A stretch of DNA of 49,098 bases from Lachnospiraceae bacterium (GTDB lineage Bacteria; Bacillota; Clostridia; Lachnospirales; Lachnospiraceae): contig JAAUZZ010000001.1 of assembly GCA_014804345.1 (NCBI GenBank), positions 97,111 to 146,208 on the forward strand, read 5' to 3'. The notes beneath the pieces were generated by a model. The model searched no databases and was not told the DNA's origin. It saw only the letters and a list, made by a program, of their open reading frames with translations. Made by a program: the position numbers and the translations under genes. Below, piece after piece: positions 26,503 through 33,742 of the stretch (position 1 is the first letter of the stretch; each line of letters opens with the position of its first letter).

Positions 26503-26724
26503 ATGATTGGATTATTAATGAGTTTGGCGATTTTAACATTTTTGTTTTGGATAGGATATAAAATTACGGGGGTTTTACTTAGGGCATTGATATGGCTATT
26601 TATCGAATTGCCAATAGCTTTAATCATGTGGTGTTTTGCTTTGATTTGCTGCTGTACGCTTATATTGATACCTGTTGGAATTAAAATCTTTAGTGCGGGA
26701 TTTCGTGTTTTGATTCCAATCTGA
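26503..26724 (+). CDS. Small two-helix membrane protein
   Basis: A 73-residue, almost wholly hydrophobic protein with segments at about 2-28 and 33-70, a single Glu (ELP) between them and CCC near residue 49. GGAGG precedes the ATG at 26503. It is coupled to the preceding 51-codon gene. No family is recognised. In its setting between an exonuclease and a putative toxin locus it could be a membrane-acting small protein or an immunity-type factor, but nothing in the sequence proves this. No terminator follows within the 178-base gap. Confidence 0.55.
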   Translation: MIGLLMSLAILTFLFWIGYKITGVLLRALIWLFIELPIALIMWCFALICCCTLILIPVGIKIFSAGFRVLIPI

Positions 26725-26767
26725 GAGAAATATTATGTTGACACAATGATACTCTATGAGAATAGCA

Positions 26768-26796
26768 TTGAAAGCGAGTAAGTGATATGTTAATAT
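26768..26796 (+). promoter_or_regulatory. Promoter before the surface-protein/nuclease pair
   Basis: TTGAAA (26768-26773), 17 bases, TAATAT (26791-26796) with TG one base upstream. It lies about 105 bases before the next gene. Confidence 0.55.
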
Positions 26797-26902
26797 AGTC
26801 CATATAAAGTCTAGCCTTAGATAGATTAAATGCTGTTTAAATAATTGTTCAAACAGATGGAATACATATACAGAAAGATAAATAAAGCAGGGGGACAGAC
26901 AG

Positions 26903-28831
26903 ATGAAATTATCAAGAATAATTAGAATATATTTAGGAATATTGGTGATTATCGTTTTTGGTGGGAAAATTGTAAACGATTCAACCGTGACTATATATGC
27001 AAAAGAGGAAACGATTATTCCAGTGGGAGTACAGTATGAGTTTGATAAGGATAGCCACTACGAATTTGAGAATGCTGAAGCAACAAAAACATTGGAGGGA
27101 TCTGGTCAGTTTGGTAAGTTTTCTGTATCGGGAAATATGAAATCAATGGTAGATGTCAATGGGGTTGCTGCATATGAAGTGATTGACGAGAATGTGTCGC
27201 TTTCATATGTGCATGAGGAAACATCTGTTGATGAAAATGAAAGCAACTTGGAGTTCGTAGATGATAAAACCAAAGTAATTGCCGGCATAGAAATCGACTC
27301 AAATATTATGCAGGGGGCACTTGTGCTTCAATCTTCTATGGACGGTGAAAATTGGGTTACAGATTTTACTTGTACAGATATAGCAGGAGATGCTAAAAAT
27401 TATGCGCAGAATGACTTTTACATAACGAAAGATTTACAACAGATAAACGGGTGTTTTTATAGAGTAATAGTTGCCTATGAAACACGTATAAAATTGGAGG
27501 ATAAGAAAGGAACGCTTATAAAACGTGATGATTATGAATACACGAAATATGCTGAAGTATATGAGTTTTATCTCATTAATGAAGATGAAACTTCAAGGAT
27601 AACAACATCAGCGGAAACAATGCCGAGAAAAGAGTTTTCGGATAAAGTAAATATCGGAAAAGATACCGGCTATGATATGGAACGTGCAAAAAAGGTAGAC
27701 AAGGATGACCCTCATTTTGGTTGGAATCTTGGCACATTTACCGTAAATGGATATACACGGGAAACAACGAAAGAGAATGAAGATATTGTATTTCTTAAAA
27801 CAGTTGGCGATGACATTACATTATGGTTTACGCTGGAGCAGGATATTAATTGCTTGAATGGAGATAGTAATCTGTCTATTTCAGAGGACAAGAATGGGTA
27901 TGACAAGAACTATGAGATTAAGCAGACAGATTTTAAACATGGAACTTTGATTGTTAAATATACAGATGAGCAGGGAAAGATACATGACCCTGTAATTTAT
28001 ACAGATTTTCTTGCGGCTAATGCAAAAACAGGTGCAGACACAAAAATTCAGATATATGAGGAGGGCGAATACGAGGTCGCACTTGATTACGAGATTAAAA
28101 ACAATCCTCGTCAGGTTGGACCTGTTTCCGTAGTGCCTACATATACAAATTATAAAATGTCATTTCGCTTCTCTATCAGAAATGGGAATACAATGGTATT
28201 TCCTATGGACTTGGAAACCGGTTCCGAATTGGAAGACGGTATGATAACTTTGAATGGTTTTTTAGTTGATTTGGCTCAATCAAAATATTTAACAATTGAT
28301 GTTTCCAGAGAAATCCTTAAAGTGAATTCAAATGGAACTGTTTACACGGATGTTAGAAATAATTCCGTTGGAAAGGATAATGGTAAGTATTCCGAGGAAG
28401 GTATTTATACGATTACCGTTAAGAATTTATATTCGGATGAACAGACTCAAAAGACGATTTACGTAGGTGATAATAAATATCTGAGGGCATTGGCTGAAAA
28501 TAAGTTTTCCATAGACGCTTTGAATGAAAAAATTTTACAGGGGTACGATGTTGCCGATGATGGATCATTGATTGTTCCACCGAAAGCAGAGGATATCTCA
28601 GAAATTGAAAACACAGAAAATAAACGTGAACAAATGCATGAGATGACAGAGGAGAGTGCAGTTCAAACAGTTAATTTAAATATGGAGTCAAAGAAAAAAG
28701 GAACAGAAGTTGTTAATGAGAATAATCAAGCAAAAGATAACAGTGTTTCAACGATTCTATATATAGTTGGAGGCTTGGCAGTAGTTGTATTTGGTATATT
28801 GTATGTTCTTTTGAAAAGGAAAAATCGTTGA
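26903..28831 (+). CDS. Secreted, membrane-anchored surface protein of unknown family
   Basis: A 642-residue exported protein. Residues 7-33 form a signal peptide (LGILVIIVFGGKIV, cleavage probably after the following IYAKE region). A long acidic, beta-rich extracellular part follows with no recognised domain. The C-terminus has a polar, Asn/Lys/Glu-rich stalk (about 575-612), a transmembrane helix (ILYIVGGLAVVVFGILYVLL) and a KRKNR stop-transfer tail, with no LPXTG sortase motif. GGGGG is at usual spacing before the ATG. The gene for a lipoprotein nuclease follows after 37 bases and is probably co-transcribed, so a role as partner, export helper or receptor-binding protein for that nuclease is conceivable. 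A+T-rich throughout. Confidence 0.7.
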   Translation: MKLSRIIRIYLGILVIIVFGGKIVNDSTVTIYAKEETIIPVGVQYEFDKDSHYEFENAEATKTLEGSGQFGKFSVSGNMKSMVDVNGVAAYEVIDENVSLSYVHEETSVDENESNLEFVDDKTKVIAGIEIDSNIMQGALVLQSSMDGENWVTDFTCTDIAGDAKNYAQNDFYITKDLQQINGCFYRVIVAYETRIKLEDKKGTLIKRDDYEYTKYAEVYEFYLINEDETSRITTSAETMPRKEFSDKVNIGKDTGYDMERAKKVDKDDPHFGWNLGTFTVNGYTRETTKENEDIVFLKTVGDDITLWFTLEQDINCLNGDSNLSISEDKNGYDKNYEIKQTDFKHGTLIVKYTDEQGKIHDPVIYTDFLAANAKTGADTKIQIYEEGEYEVALDYEIKNNPRQVGPVSVVPTYTNYKMSFRFSIRNGNTMVFPMDLETGSELEDGMITLNGFLVDLAQSKYLTIDVSREILKVNSNGTVYTDVRNNSVGKDNGKYSEEGIYTITVKNLYSDEQTQKTIYVGDNKYLRALAENKFSIDALNEKILQGYDVADDGSLIVPPKAEDISEIENTENKREQMHEMTEESAVQTVNLNMESKKKGTEVVNENNQAKDNSVSTILYIVGGLAVVVFGILYVLLKRKNR

Positions 28832-28868
28832 CGAAATCGGAATATGAATCAAAGGAGGATTAGTACGA

Positions 28869-30161
28869 ATGAAACGAGCGATATCAATAATACTTGTTTG
28901 TGCAATGATTTTAGTCGGTTGTACGCAGCAGACAACTGTTTCGGAAACAAATTATACAGAAACAACGAAAACACTGATTGAAACAGCCACTGAATCCGGA
29001 AAAACGGAAGAAGAAACAGATGGCAGTGAAATAATAACATCAAAGTCATTGGCGGAGTTTAAGGAGATTGTTCCTAATTACAATGAATTGTCAGATCCGG
29101 ATCTTCTAAGATACACAGAGGATAACATATATTCCCGGCTTATAGCGGAATTGGACAGTGATGAATATTTTGTTGAGAATGTCAGTGCAGTTTATTGGTC
29201 TAAGGAATATATAGAGGAACTGGAGTATAATTCGAAAAAGAATATATTTTTTGGATATAGTCTTGAAGATTTGGACGAACAGTTTCAAGGCACAAGATAT
29301 GTTTTCTCGTTAGGTGACGGTGGCGATACGATTGTTGAGGCTTTCGAGGAATATGATGATACATATGCAAGAGTAATTAAAAATACTGCGATTGGAACGG
29401 GAGTTATTATTGTATGCGTAACGGTTTCAATGGTTTCGGCAGGGGCAGGAGCTCCGGCGGTGAGCATGGTATTTGCTGCGTCGGCAAAAACCGGAGCAAC
29501 GTTTGCGGTATCTTCCGGAGCATTAAGCGGTATTGCTACAGCTGTTATTACAGGTACTCAGACGAATGATATGAGTCAGGCAGTTAAGGCAGGAGCGCTT
29601 GCGGGAAGTGAAAGTTTTAAATGGGGAGCAATCACAGGCACTATTTACGGTGGCATAACTGAAGGTACAAAGTATTTTAAGGTTATGAACACTTTGAAGG
29701 GGGCAGAGCTGGAAGGTATCACAATGCAACAAGCAGCAGCTATGCAAATGGAATCGGGATTTCCGGTTGACATCATTAAACAGCTTCATAGTATGGATGA
29801 ATATAACATTTACAAGGATTCCGGACTGGTATGCAAAATGGTAGATGGAAAGTTGGCGTTGGTTCGAGATATTGATTTGAATTTTAAATCTGAATTACCG
29901 AATGGTGAAGTGGTTACGAATTTGGAACGTATGGCAAGAGGTTATGCACCACATGATCCAATTACAGATAAAGCGTATCAGCTTCATCATATTGGACAAA
30001 AATCGGATGCTACACTTGCTGTTTTGACCGAAGCGGAGCATACAGGGAAAGGCAACACTACTATACTTCATATGATAGGTAAAGATAGTGAGATTGATCG
30101 ACCGGTGTTCGATACGGTTCGTGAGAAGTTTTGGAAAAGTTTTGCAGAATCGGTTAAGTAA
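28869..30161 (+). CDS. Lipoprotein with C-terminal LHH (HNH/Endo VII-type) nuclease domain, putative polymorphic toxin
   Basis: A 430-residue protein. The lipobox LVGC puts the lipidated Cys at 18. A Thr/Glu-rich linker (20-60) and a helical domain (60-165) follow. Next is a Gly/Ala-rich hydrophobic stretch (about 175-270: GTGVIIVCVTVSMVSAGAGA, FAVSSGALSGIATAVITG) like the pretoxin membrane regions of polymorphic toxins. The C-terminal part has GYAPHDPITDKAYQLHHIGQ and AEHTGKGNTTILH. LHH is at 372-374, the signature of the LHH nuclease family (His-metal finger). Family knowledge: such tips are toxin domains in bacterial conflict. Inference: a surface-tethered nuclease toxin. GGAGG precedes the ATG. 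No intact immunity gene follows. Confidence 0.8.
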   Translation: MKRAISIILVCAMILVGCTQQTTVSETNYTETTKTLIETATESGKTEEETDGSEIITSKSLAEFKEIVPNYNELSDPDLLRYTEDNIYSRLIAELDSDEYFVENVSAVYWSKEYIEELEYNSKKNIFFGYSLEDLDEQFQGTRYVFSLGDGGDTIVEAFEEYDDTYARVIKNTAIGTGVIIVCVTVSMVSAGAGAPAVSMVFAASAKTGATFAVSSGALSGIATAVITGTQTNDMSQAVKAGALAGSESFKWGAITGTIYGGITEGTKYFKVMNTLKGAELEGITMQQAAAMQMESGFPVDIIKQLHSMDEYNIYKDSGLVCKMVDGKLALVRDIDLNFKSELPNGEVVTNLERMARGYAPHDPITDKAYQLHHIGQKSDATLAVLTEAEHTGKGNTTILHMIGKDSEIDRPVFDTVREKFWKSFAESVK

Positions 30162-30241
30162 TGAAAGAAATGGATAAGGATATTAATATATTTGAATGAA
30201 GTAAAGACTATGGCCAATTGCCCACATTACAGTCAAAATAG
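30161..30241 (+). pseudogene. Short relic frame overlapping the toxin stop (possible decayed immunity gene)
   Basis: The toxin stop overlaps an ATG (TAATG). From 30161 the frame reads MKEMDKDINIFE, a TGA at 30197-30199, then SKDYGQLPTLQSK and TAG at 30239-30241. The part after the TGA reads like protein, and a single TGG to TGA change would join both pieces into 26 residues. It sits where an immunity gene is expected. The relic is too short for a homology claim. Confidence 0.3.
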
Positions 30242-30351
30242 AGAATACAAATGTAACAAGTATATGTTATAGTGTAAAGGAAGTTTCATAAAGGAAATTG
30301 GTTCGGAAAACTTTGCAGTTTGAGCTAAGCACATAACATTTATGAATAATG

Positions 30352-30378
30352 AGTACCACCAGCTAAGCCAGTGGTACT
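30352..30378. terminator. Hairpin after the MFS pump gene (minus) and nuclease locus (plus)
   Basis: AGTACCAC (30352-30359) pairs perfectly with GTGGTACT (30371-30378) between the converging genes. Neither side has a strong T run, so its efficiency is uncertain. The rest of the gap 30242-30351 shows nothing recognisable. Confidence 0.5.
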
Positions 30379-30388
30379 TATTATCTGT

Positions 30389-31495
30389 TTACCAGTGTGA
30401 AAACAGAATCCCCGCAAGTGGTGATAAGACAATCATTATCATTGAAAAGGTAAAGGATTCAATGGAAATCAGTGTCGCCCGCTGTTCTGACGGAAACATA
30501 TTTTGAAGAAGCGTGTTTGTTCTCACTTGAAGCGCATCATCACTGAGTGCAGCAATAAATCCGCCGATTGTCATGACGATATACATTCCGGAATGCTCAA
30601 GCAATACACTGAAAAATACAAGCAATGCAGTGATTGCGAAGATCCTTCGATAACGCAACTTTTCCCATTTGAGTATTAATTTTGCCCCAAGTATTCCGCC
30701 CGTTTCCATGAAGAACAAAGCCAAACCAAGCGTTGCTTGCGGCATCCCGTTTTCCGGCAGTTTTGCCTGCAGAAAAAACAGCAGCAAAATATCAATAGCG
30801 CCCACGAATGAATTGCAGAACATTAAAAATATAGCCTTTTTGGCATTTTTCAAAAAAGAAAGGCTTGTGATAAAACATATTACAAGTTCTTTTCTGATAT
30901 GGCGAATCATGCCTTTTTCATTACACGGATCAGAATGGCATATCCGTACTTCGGATAAGGATAGAAGTATCCGTATTTGTATAAGGCCTATTACAATATC
31001 TGCACCATATGCTGCCCTATGTCCGATTAAAAGCGAAAATCCAGCACATAAAGTTGATACGCCGCTGCAAAAACGATGGATAATCATTTGATTGGAACCA
31101 TATTTTTCATAATCATCTTCAAGTGCAACCGTTTTAAGGGAATCATATGCAAGCGCATCCCCTGAACCTGATGAAAAATTATAGCTTACCGCATGGAATG
31201 CAATGGATACACATACCATAAATAAATTGCAGGAAAATATCATAATGATATTTCCAATCATTCGCATAATACTGCTGACAAGCAGCATATTTTTTCGACC
31301 GAATACATCGGCAAGAACGCCTGACGGAATTTCAAACAGTAAGCTTGTTATATGAAAAACAGTCTCTGCAAAACCGATTTCCACAAGACTATAACCTCTT
31401 GCTGCGAGTATGGCCACCCAAGCGCCTGTCAGGGATAAATTACCAAGCGCAGATGATAGATATAATCTTGTTATTTGTTTTTTAATATGAAACAT
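30389..31495 (-). CDS. MFS efflux-type transporter under a leader-peptide attenuator
   Basis: A 368-residue membrane protein with about 10-12 hydrophobic segments. The conserved motif-A-like loop GVLADVFGRKNML follows helix 2, as in drug:H+ antiporters, and SLVEIGFAETVFHITSLLFEIPSG resembles the usual helix 1-2 region. It is slightly short for a 12-helix MFS pump (about 400), with a compact centre. The ATG at 31495 has AAGGAG upstream, but that site is inside an 11-bp stem (31500-31537), and a 39-codon leader frame lies before it. This is the arrangement of inducible resistance genes, so export of a ribosome-targeting antibiotic is a reasonable inference. Which compound cannot be told. Confidence 0.88.
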   Translation of the reverse strand: MFHIKKQITRLYLSSALGNLSLTGAWVAILAARGYSLVEIGFAETVFHITSLLFEIPSGVLADVFGRKNMLLVSSIMRMIGNIIMIFSCNLFMVCVSIAFHAVSYNFSSGSGDALAYDSLKTVALEDDYEKYGSNQMIIHRFCSGVSTLCAGFSLLIGHRAAYGADIVIGLIQIRILLSLSEVRICHSDPCNEKGMIRHIRKELVICFITSLSFLKNAKKAIFLMFCNSFVGAIDILLLFFLQAKLPENGMPQATLGLALFFMETGGILGAKLILKWEKLRYRRIFAITALLVFFSVLLEHSGMYIVMTIGGFIAALSDDALQVRTNTLLQNMFPSEQRATLISIESFTFSMIMIVLSPLAGILFSHW

Positions 31496-31499
31496 AAAA

Positions 31500-31537
31500 A
31501 TCTCCTTAACTTTAAATTTTGAATTCGTTAAGGAGAT
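31500..31537 (-). promoter_or_regulatory. Stem sequestering the ribosome binding site of the MFS pump
   Basis: Read on the minus strand, ATCTCCTTAAC (31537-31527) pairs perfectly with GTTAAGGAGAT (31510-31500) across a 16-base loop. AAGGAG is the pump's ribosome binding site, five bases or so before its ATG at 31495, so the closed stem should block initiation. Confidence 0.8.
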
Positions 31538-31582
31538 AATGTACTCATTCTATAAGATTTGCTGCATTATGAATAGAGGCTG

Positions 31583-31702
31583 TCAAGCATAATACTTACA
31601 TAGCCTTCTTTGACAAATCTTCCTAAAAATGGGCGCACTATCCCCGTAAAGGGGAGAAATATTACCTTTTTTCAGTTGTAGATTTGTCATTTTCCAAAAC
31701 AT
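31583..31702 (-). CDS. 39-residue leader peptide of the MFS pump
   Basis: Minus-strand frame from ATG 31702 to TGA 31585-31583. AAGAGG (31716-31711) is eight bases upstream, a good ribosome binding site. The peptide starts MFWKMTNLQLKKGNISPLYG and ends with a Cys/Arg/Lys-rich part (RKICQRRLCKYYA). Inside the frame, GACAAATCT (31620-31612 on the plus strand) and AGATTTGTC (31680-31688) form a 9-bp stem around CCCC/GGGG. Its 5' position, its own ribosome binding site and the overlapping alternative stems suggest a regulatory leader that senses ribosome stalling. It could also be a functional small protein. Confidence 0.65.
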   Translation of the reverse strand: MFWKMTNLQLKKGNISPLYGDSAPIFRKICQRRLCKYYA

Positions 31703-31733
31703 TAATCTAACCTCTTATTTAATATTTATATCA

Positions 31734-31762
31734 ATTTTAATATATAAGGACATATTTTACAA
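31734..31762 (-). promoter_or_regulatory. Promoter of the leader peptide-MFS pump unit
   Basis: Minus strand TTGTAA (31762-31757), 17 bases, TAAAAT (31739-31734). The transcript would start near 31727, about ten bases before the leader's ribosome binding site. Confidence 0.65.
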
Positions 31763-31837
31763 GAGAAAAAGCAAACTTTCAATTTCAGGGAAAATTGCGC
31801 CTTCTTAAATTTGTACAATGTACTGTCAAGCTTGAAT

Positions 31838-32305
31838 TTATCTTTCCGGCAATTCCATTTCATCATTCATTTTTACAAAACCATACTTTTCATACAGAGG
31901 ACGCCCCATAGCAGTTGCTTCCAAAGAAATAGCAGTAATTCCCATACTTTTCGTATCTTTAACCAGCATATCCAATGTTTGATATGCAATTCCCATTCTT
32001 CTGTATTCGGGATTGGTATACATATTCATTATATATGCTTTCTTTCCGCTTGGATTATGATATGTTGGCATTACTTGAAAAAAACTAACACCACCGGAGC
32101 CTGCAAAGCGGTCTTTATCAAATATCAAATATGCAATATGAGTACCATCGCAGAGCGATTTTTTGTAATAGTCATAAGACTGCTTTTTTACTTCACTCAT
32201 ATCAGTATCATCAGACAATTGATTAGCAGCTCTTAATATGATTATTCTTGTTTCTGTTAATAGATCGATATCTTCAATCGTTGCTTTTTTATATGTTAAG
32301 TTCAT
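31838..32305 (-). CDS. GNAT family N-acetyltransferase
   Basis: A 155-residue acetyltransferase. The start MNLTYKKATIEDIDLLTETR (ATG at 32305) fits the usual GNAT N-terminus; the in-frame extension to 32494 has no family sequence and crosses the promoter, so it is rejected. Motif A is visible as MNMYTNPEYRRMGIAYQTLD (acetyl-CoA pyrophosphate loop, Q/RxxGxG/A variant) at about 90-110, and the C-terminal RPLYEKYGFVKMNDEME is the typical last strand-helix. GGGGAA upstream is a modest ribosome binding site. Substrate unknown; adjacency to a probable drug pump makes an antibiotic-modifying role possible but unproven. Confidence 0.88.
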   Translation of the reverse strand: MNLTYKKATIEDIDLLTETRIIILRAANQLSDDTDMSEVKKQSYDYYKKSLCDGTHIAYLIFDKDRFAGSGGVSFFQVMPTYHNPSGKKAYIMNMYTNPEYRRMGIAYQTLDMLVKDTKSMGITAISLEATAMGRPLYEKYGFVKMNDEMELPER

Positions 32306-32321
32306 GTCTTGTTCCCCACTC

Positions 32322-32376
32322 AAATTTGATTGATCAATGTAATTATATTCTATTTTCAGCAGGCAGACAATTCCGA
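32322..32376 (-). promoter_or_regulatory. Promoter of the GNAT gene, copy A of a repeated promoter
   Basis: Minus strand TTGTCT (32370-32365), 17 bases, TATAAT (32347-32342). The surrounding 55 bases closely resemble 33640-33695 (copy B), including TTGATTG, AATTATATT, TATTTTCAGC and ACAATTC. Confidence 0.7.
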
Positions 32377-32547
32377 AAAGGAAGAAACTAATATCTAATG
32401 CTGTCTTTAGTAAAACGGTGCAGGCGTCTAATCTGCTTGCTTCATGTGCTAAAACAAATATCCGGATGTGAGTATGCTCATTGAAATGGAGCATAAAACA
32501 AAATAGCAGTGCGTATAATACAAACAGAGCAAAAGTTTTTGAATATT

Positions 32548-32590
32548 AATAACACAAACTTTATAAAAATAAAAGTTTGTGTTATTGTTT
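32548..32590. terminator. Strong hairpin in the 32.3-32.7 kb gap
   Basis: AATAACACAAACTTT (32548-32562) pairs perfectly with AAAGTTTGTGTTATT (32572-32586), nine-base loop, then GTTTTGC. A 15-bp perfect stem between two minus-strand genes; probably a terminator. Apart from this, promoter A and the terminator at 32650, the gap 32306-32709 shows nothing recognisable. Confidence 0.6.
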
Positions 32591-32649
32591 TGCTAGAGGT
32601 GATGCGGTGTTAAAAAGGAAGTGCAGCTTAAAAAGCGCGAATTGTATTT

Positions 32650-32692
32650 AAATAAACTGATAGCGTACTACTTAACACTCGCACGCTATCAG
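32650..32692 (-). terminator. Intrinsic terminator after the HTH-effector regulator
   Basis: Minus strand CTGATAGCGT (32692-32683) pairs perfectly with ACGCTATCAG (32666-32657), followed by TTTATTT. It lies just after the regulator stop at 32710. Confidence 0.75.
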
Positions 32693-32709
32693 GAATACAA
32701 TAAAATGTG

Positions 32710-33378
32710 CTATTTACAAGCAATATAAATATCCATACTCTCTCCGTCGGTTTCAAAGCAAGGGATAACGTCCTTTTTTGTGCGCTCCAGACAGTTCACG
32801 CGCATATACTCCATAAGCGTTTTATAGGCGTTGGGAATGGTCACAAAAGGGCTTTCAAAGGGCGTTTCAATGTGTATTGCCGCATATTTGTGGGATGCCT
32901 GTTCATGTATTTCAATGTCAGGAGGGACGACTCCATCAGGCAGTATCCATGCTGCCTCGTAGCCGTGCATATTGAAAACATTTTTCTGCTCCTGTGACAC
33001 ATTTGGAAAATCCCAGCCAATGACACGGGGGTTATCCACGCCGCAGCTACGGGCAATGTAAAATATTCTGTCAATAGCATCTCCCTCAGGATCGGAGCTT
33101 ATAACGGCATGTTTTATATAGCGGAAAGCGGGGACGGTTTCGACACGCAAATTTGTATACGCTTTGCCACAAGCGACCATGTCACTGCGGAACAAGTTGT
33201 CCAGCGAACAGTTGAAAAGCTTGCAAAGTTCTATAGCCTTGTCCATTTCGGGCTGCGCTGTATCCAACTCCCATTTCGATACGGTTTGGCGGCTGATATT
33301 CATTTTTTCAGCCAGATCTTCTTGCGTCATATTCCCTTTCAGATGTCTTAAAAACTGCAAATTTTTTCCGAAACTCAT
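32710..33378 (-). CDS. XRE-type HTH regulator with GyrI-like effector-binding domain
   Basis: A 222-residue regulator. Residues 1-65 are a Cro/CI-type helix-turn-helix (MTQEDLAEKMNISRQTVSKW and ELDTAQPEMDKAIELC). Residues 75-222 match the GyrI-like/AraC effector-binding fold, which binds small, often amphipathic, ligands in multidrug regulators (LRVETVPAFRYIKHAVI, AAWILPDGVVPPD, ending CFETDGESMDIYIACK). AGGAG is well placed before the ATG at 33378; the longer in-frame start at 33453 is rejected. Promoter and terminator make it a single unit. HTH plus GyrI-like domain is a known combination; its target is unknown, with the neighbouring pump and GNATs as candidates. Confidence 0.85.
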   Translation of the reverse strand: MSFGKNLQFLRHLKGNMTQEDLAEKMNISRQTVSKWELDTAQPEMDKAIELCKLFNCSLDNLFRSDMVACGKAYTNLRVETVPAFRYIKHAVISSDPEGDAIDRIFYIARSCGVDNPRVIGWDFPNVSQEQKNVFNMHGYEAAWILPDGVVPPDIEIHEQASHKYAAIHIETPFESPFVTIPNAYKTLMEYMRVNCLERTKKDVIPCFETDGESMDIYIACK

Positions 33379-33420
33379 AAAATATTCTCCTTTTATTTTC
33401 TCGCGCCGCGCTGCATTATC

Positions 33421-33449
33421 AGTATAGTATTTTCTACGACAAGCTACAA
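33421..33449 (-). promoter_or_regulatory. Promoter of the XRE-GyrI-like regulator
   Basis: Minus strand TTGTAG (33449-33444), 17 bases, TATACT (33426-33421), about 45 bases before the start codon. Confidence 0.6.
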
Positions 33450-33540
33450 CCAATCAATATGCGCTATTTTTTCGAATTGCGCAACTTTAAAGTGCGAAGA
33501 ATATTTATGATAATGGAGAAAGTCTGTTAAAAATATCCAA

Positions 33541-33643
33541 TCATTTTACAGCAATTGTCCTTACAAGTTTTAGGCGGTCTTTTTCCGGTATTAGTTGTTC
33601 TAAACACATCTTAAAGTTTTCTATTGAAACCGCCTCGCAAAAT
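33541..33643 (-). pseudogene. Possible gene fragment behind promoter copy B
   Basis: On the minus strand a frame ending in TGA (33543-33541) reads FCEAVSIENFKMCLEQ then LIPEKDRLKLVRTIAVK, amphipathic and protein-like, but it has no convincing start or ribosome binding site (an internal ATG gives 22 codons). It lies directly behind promoter copy B and may be the remains of a gene once driven by it. No family recognised. Confidence 0.25.
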
Positions 33644-33695
33644 TTGATTGTTTAATATAATTATATTTTATTTTCAGCCGGTAAACAATTCTAAA
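33640..33695 (-). promoter_or_regulatory. Promoter-like repeat, copy B
   Basis: Minus strand TTGTTT (33688-33683), 17 bases, TATAAT (33665-33660), in a 55-base stretch similar to copy A at 32322-32376. No intact gene follows directly; the next is the regulator at 33378, which has its own promoter. Confidence 0.5.
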
Positions 33696-33742
33696 AAGCA
33701 CGCAACGATGAAGCCAAATCCTATTATTAAAATGGAAGTCGT

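Noticed and set aside
16509-30378. Shared repeat between the gltB leader (TGGTTCGAAAAAGTACCACT) and the hairpin at 30302-30378 (TGGTTCGGAAAA, GAGTACCACC)
   Set aside because: The pieces match only in short words and are separated by different lengths; not enough to call one repeat.
32306-32494. Longer GNAT protein starting at 32494
   Set aside because: The extension crosses the TTGTCT/TATAAT promoter and lacks family sequence; the GNAT fold begins at 32305.
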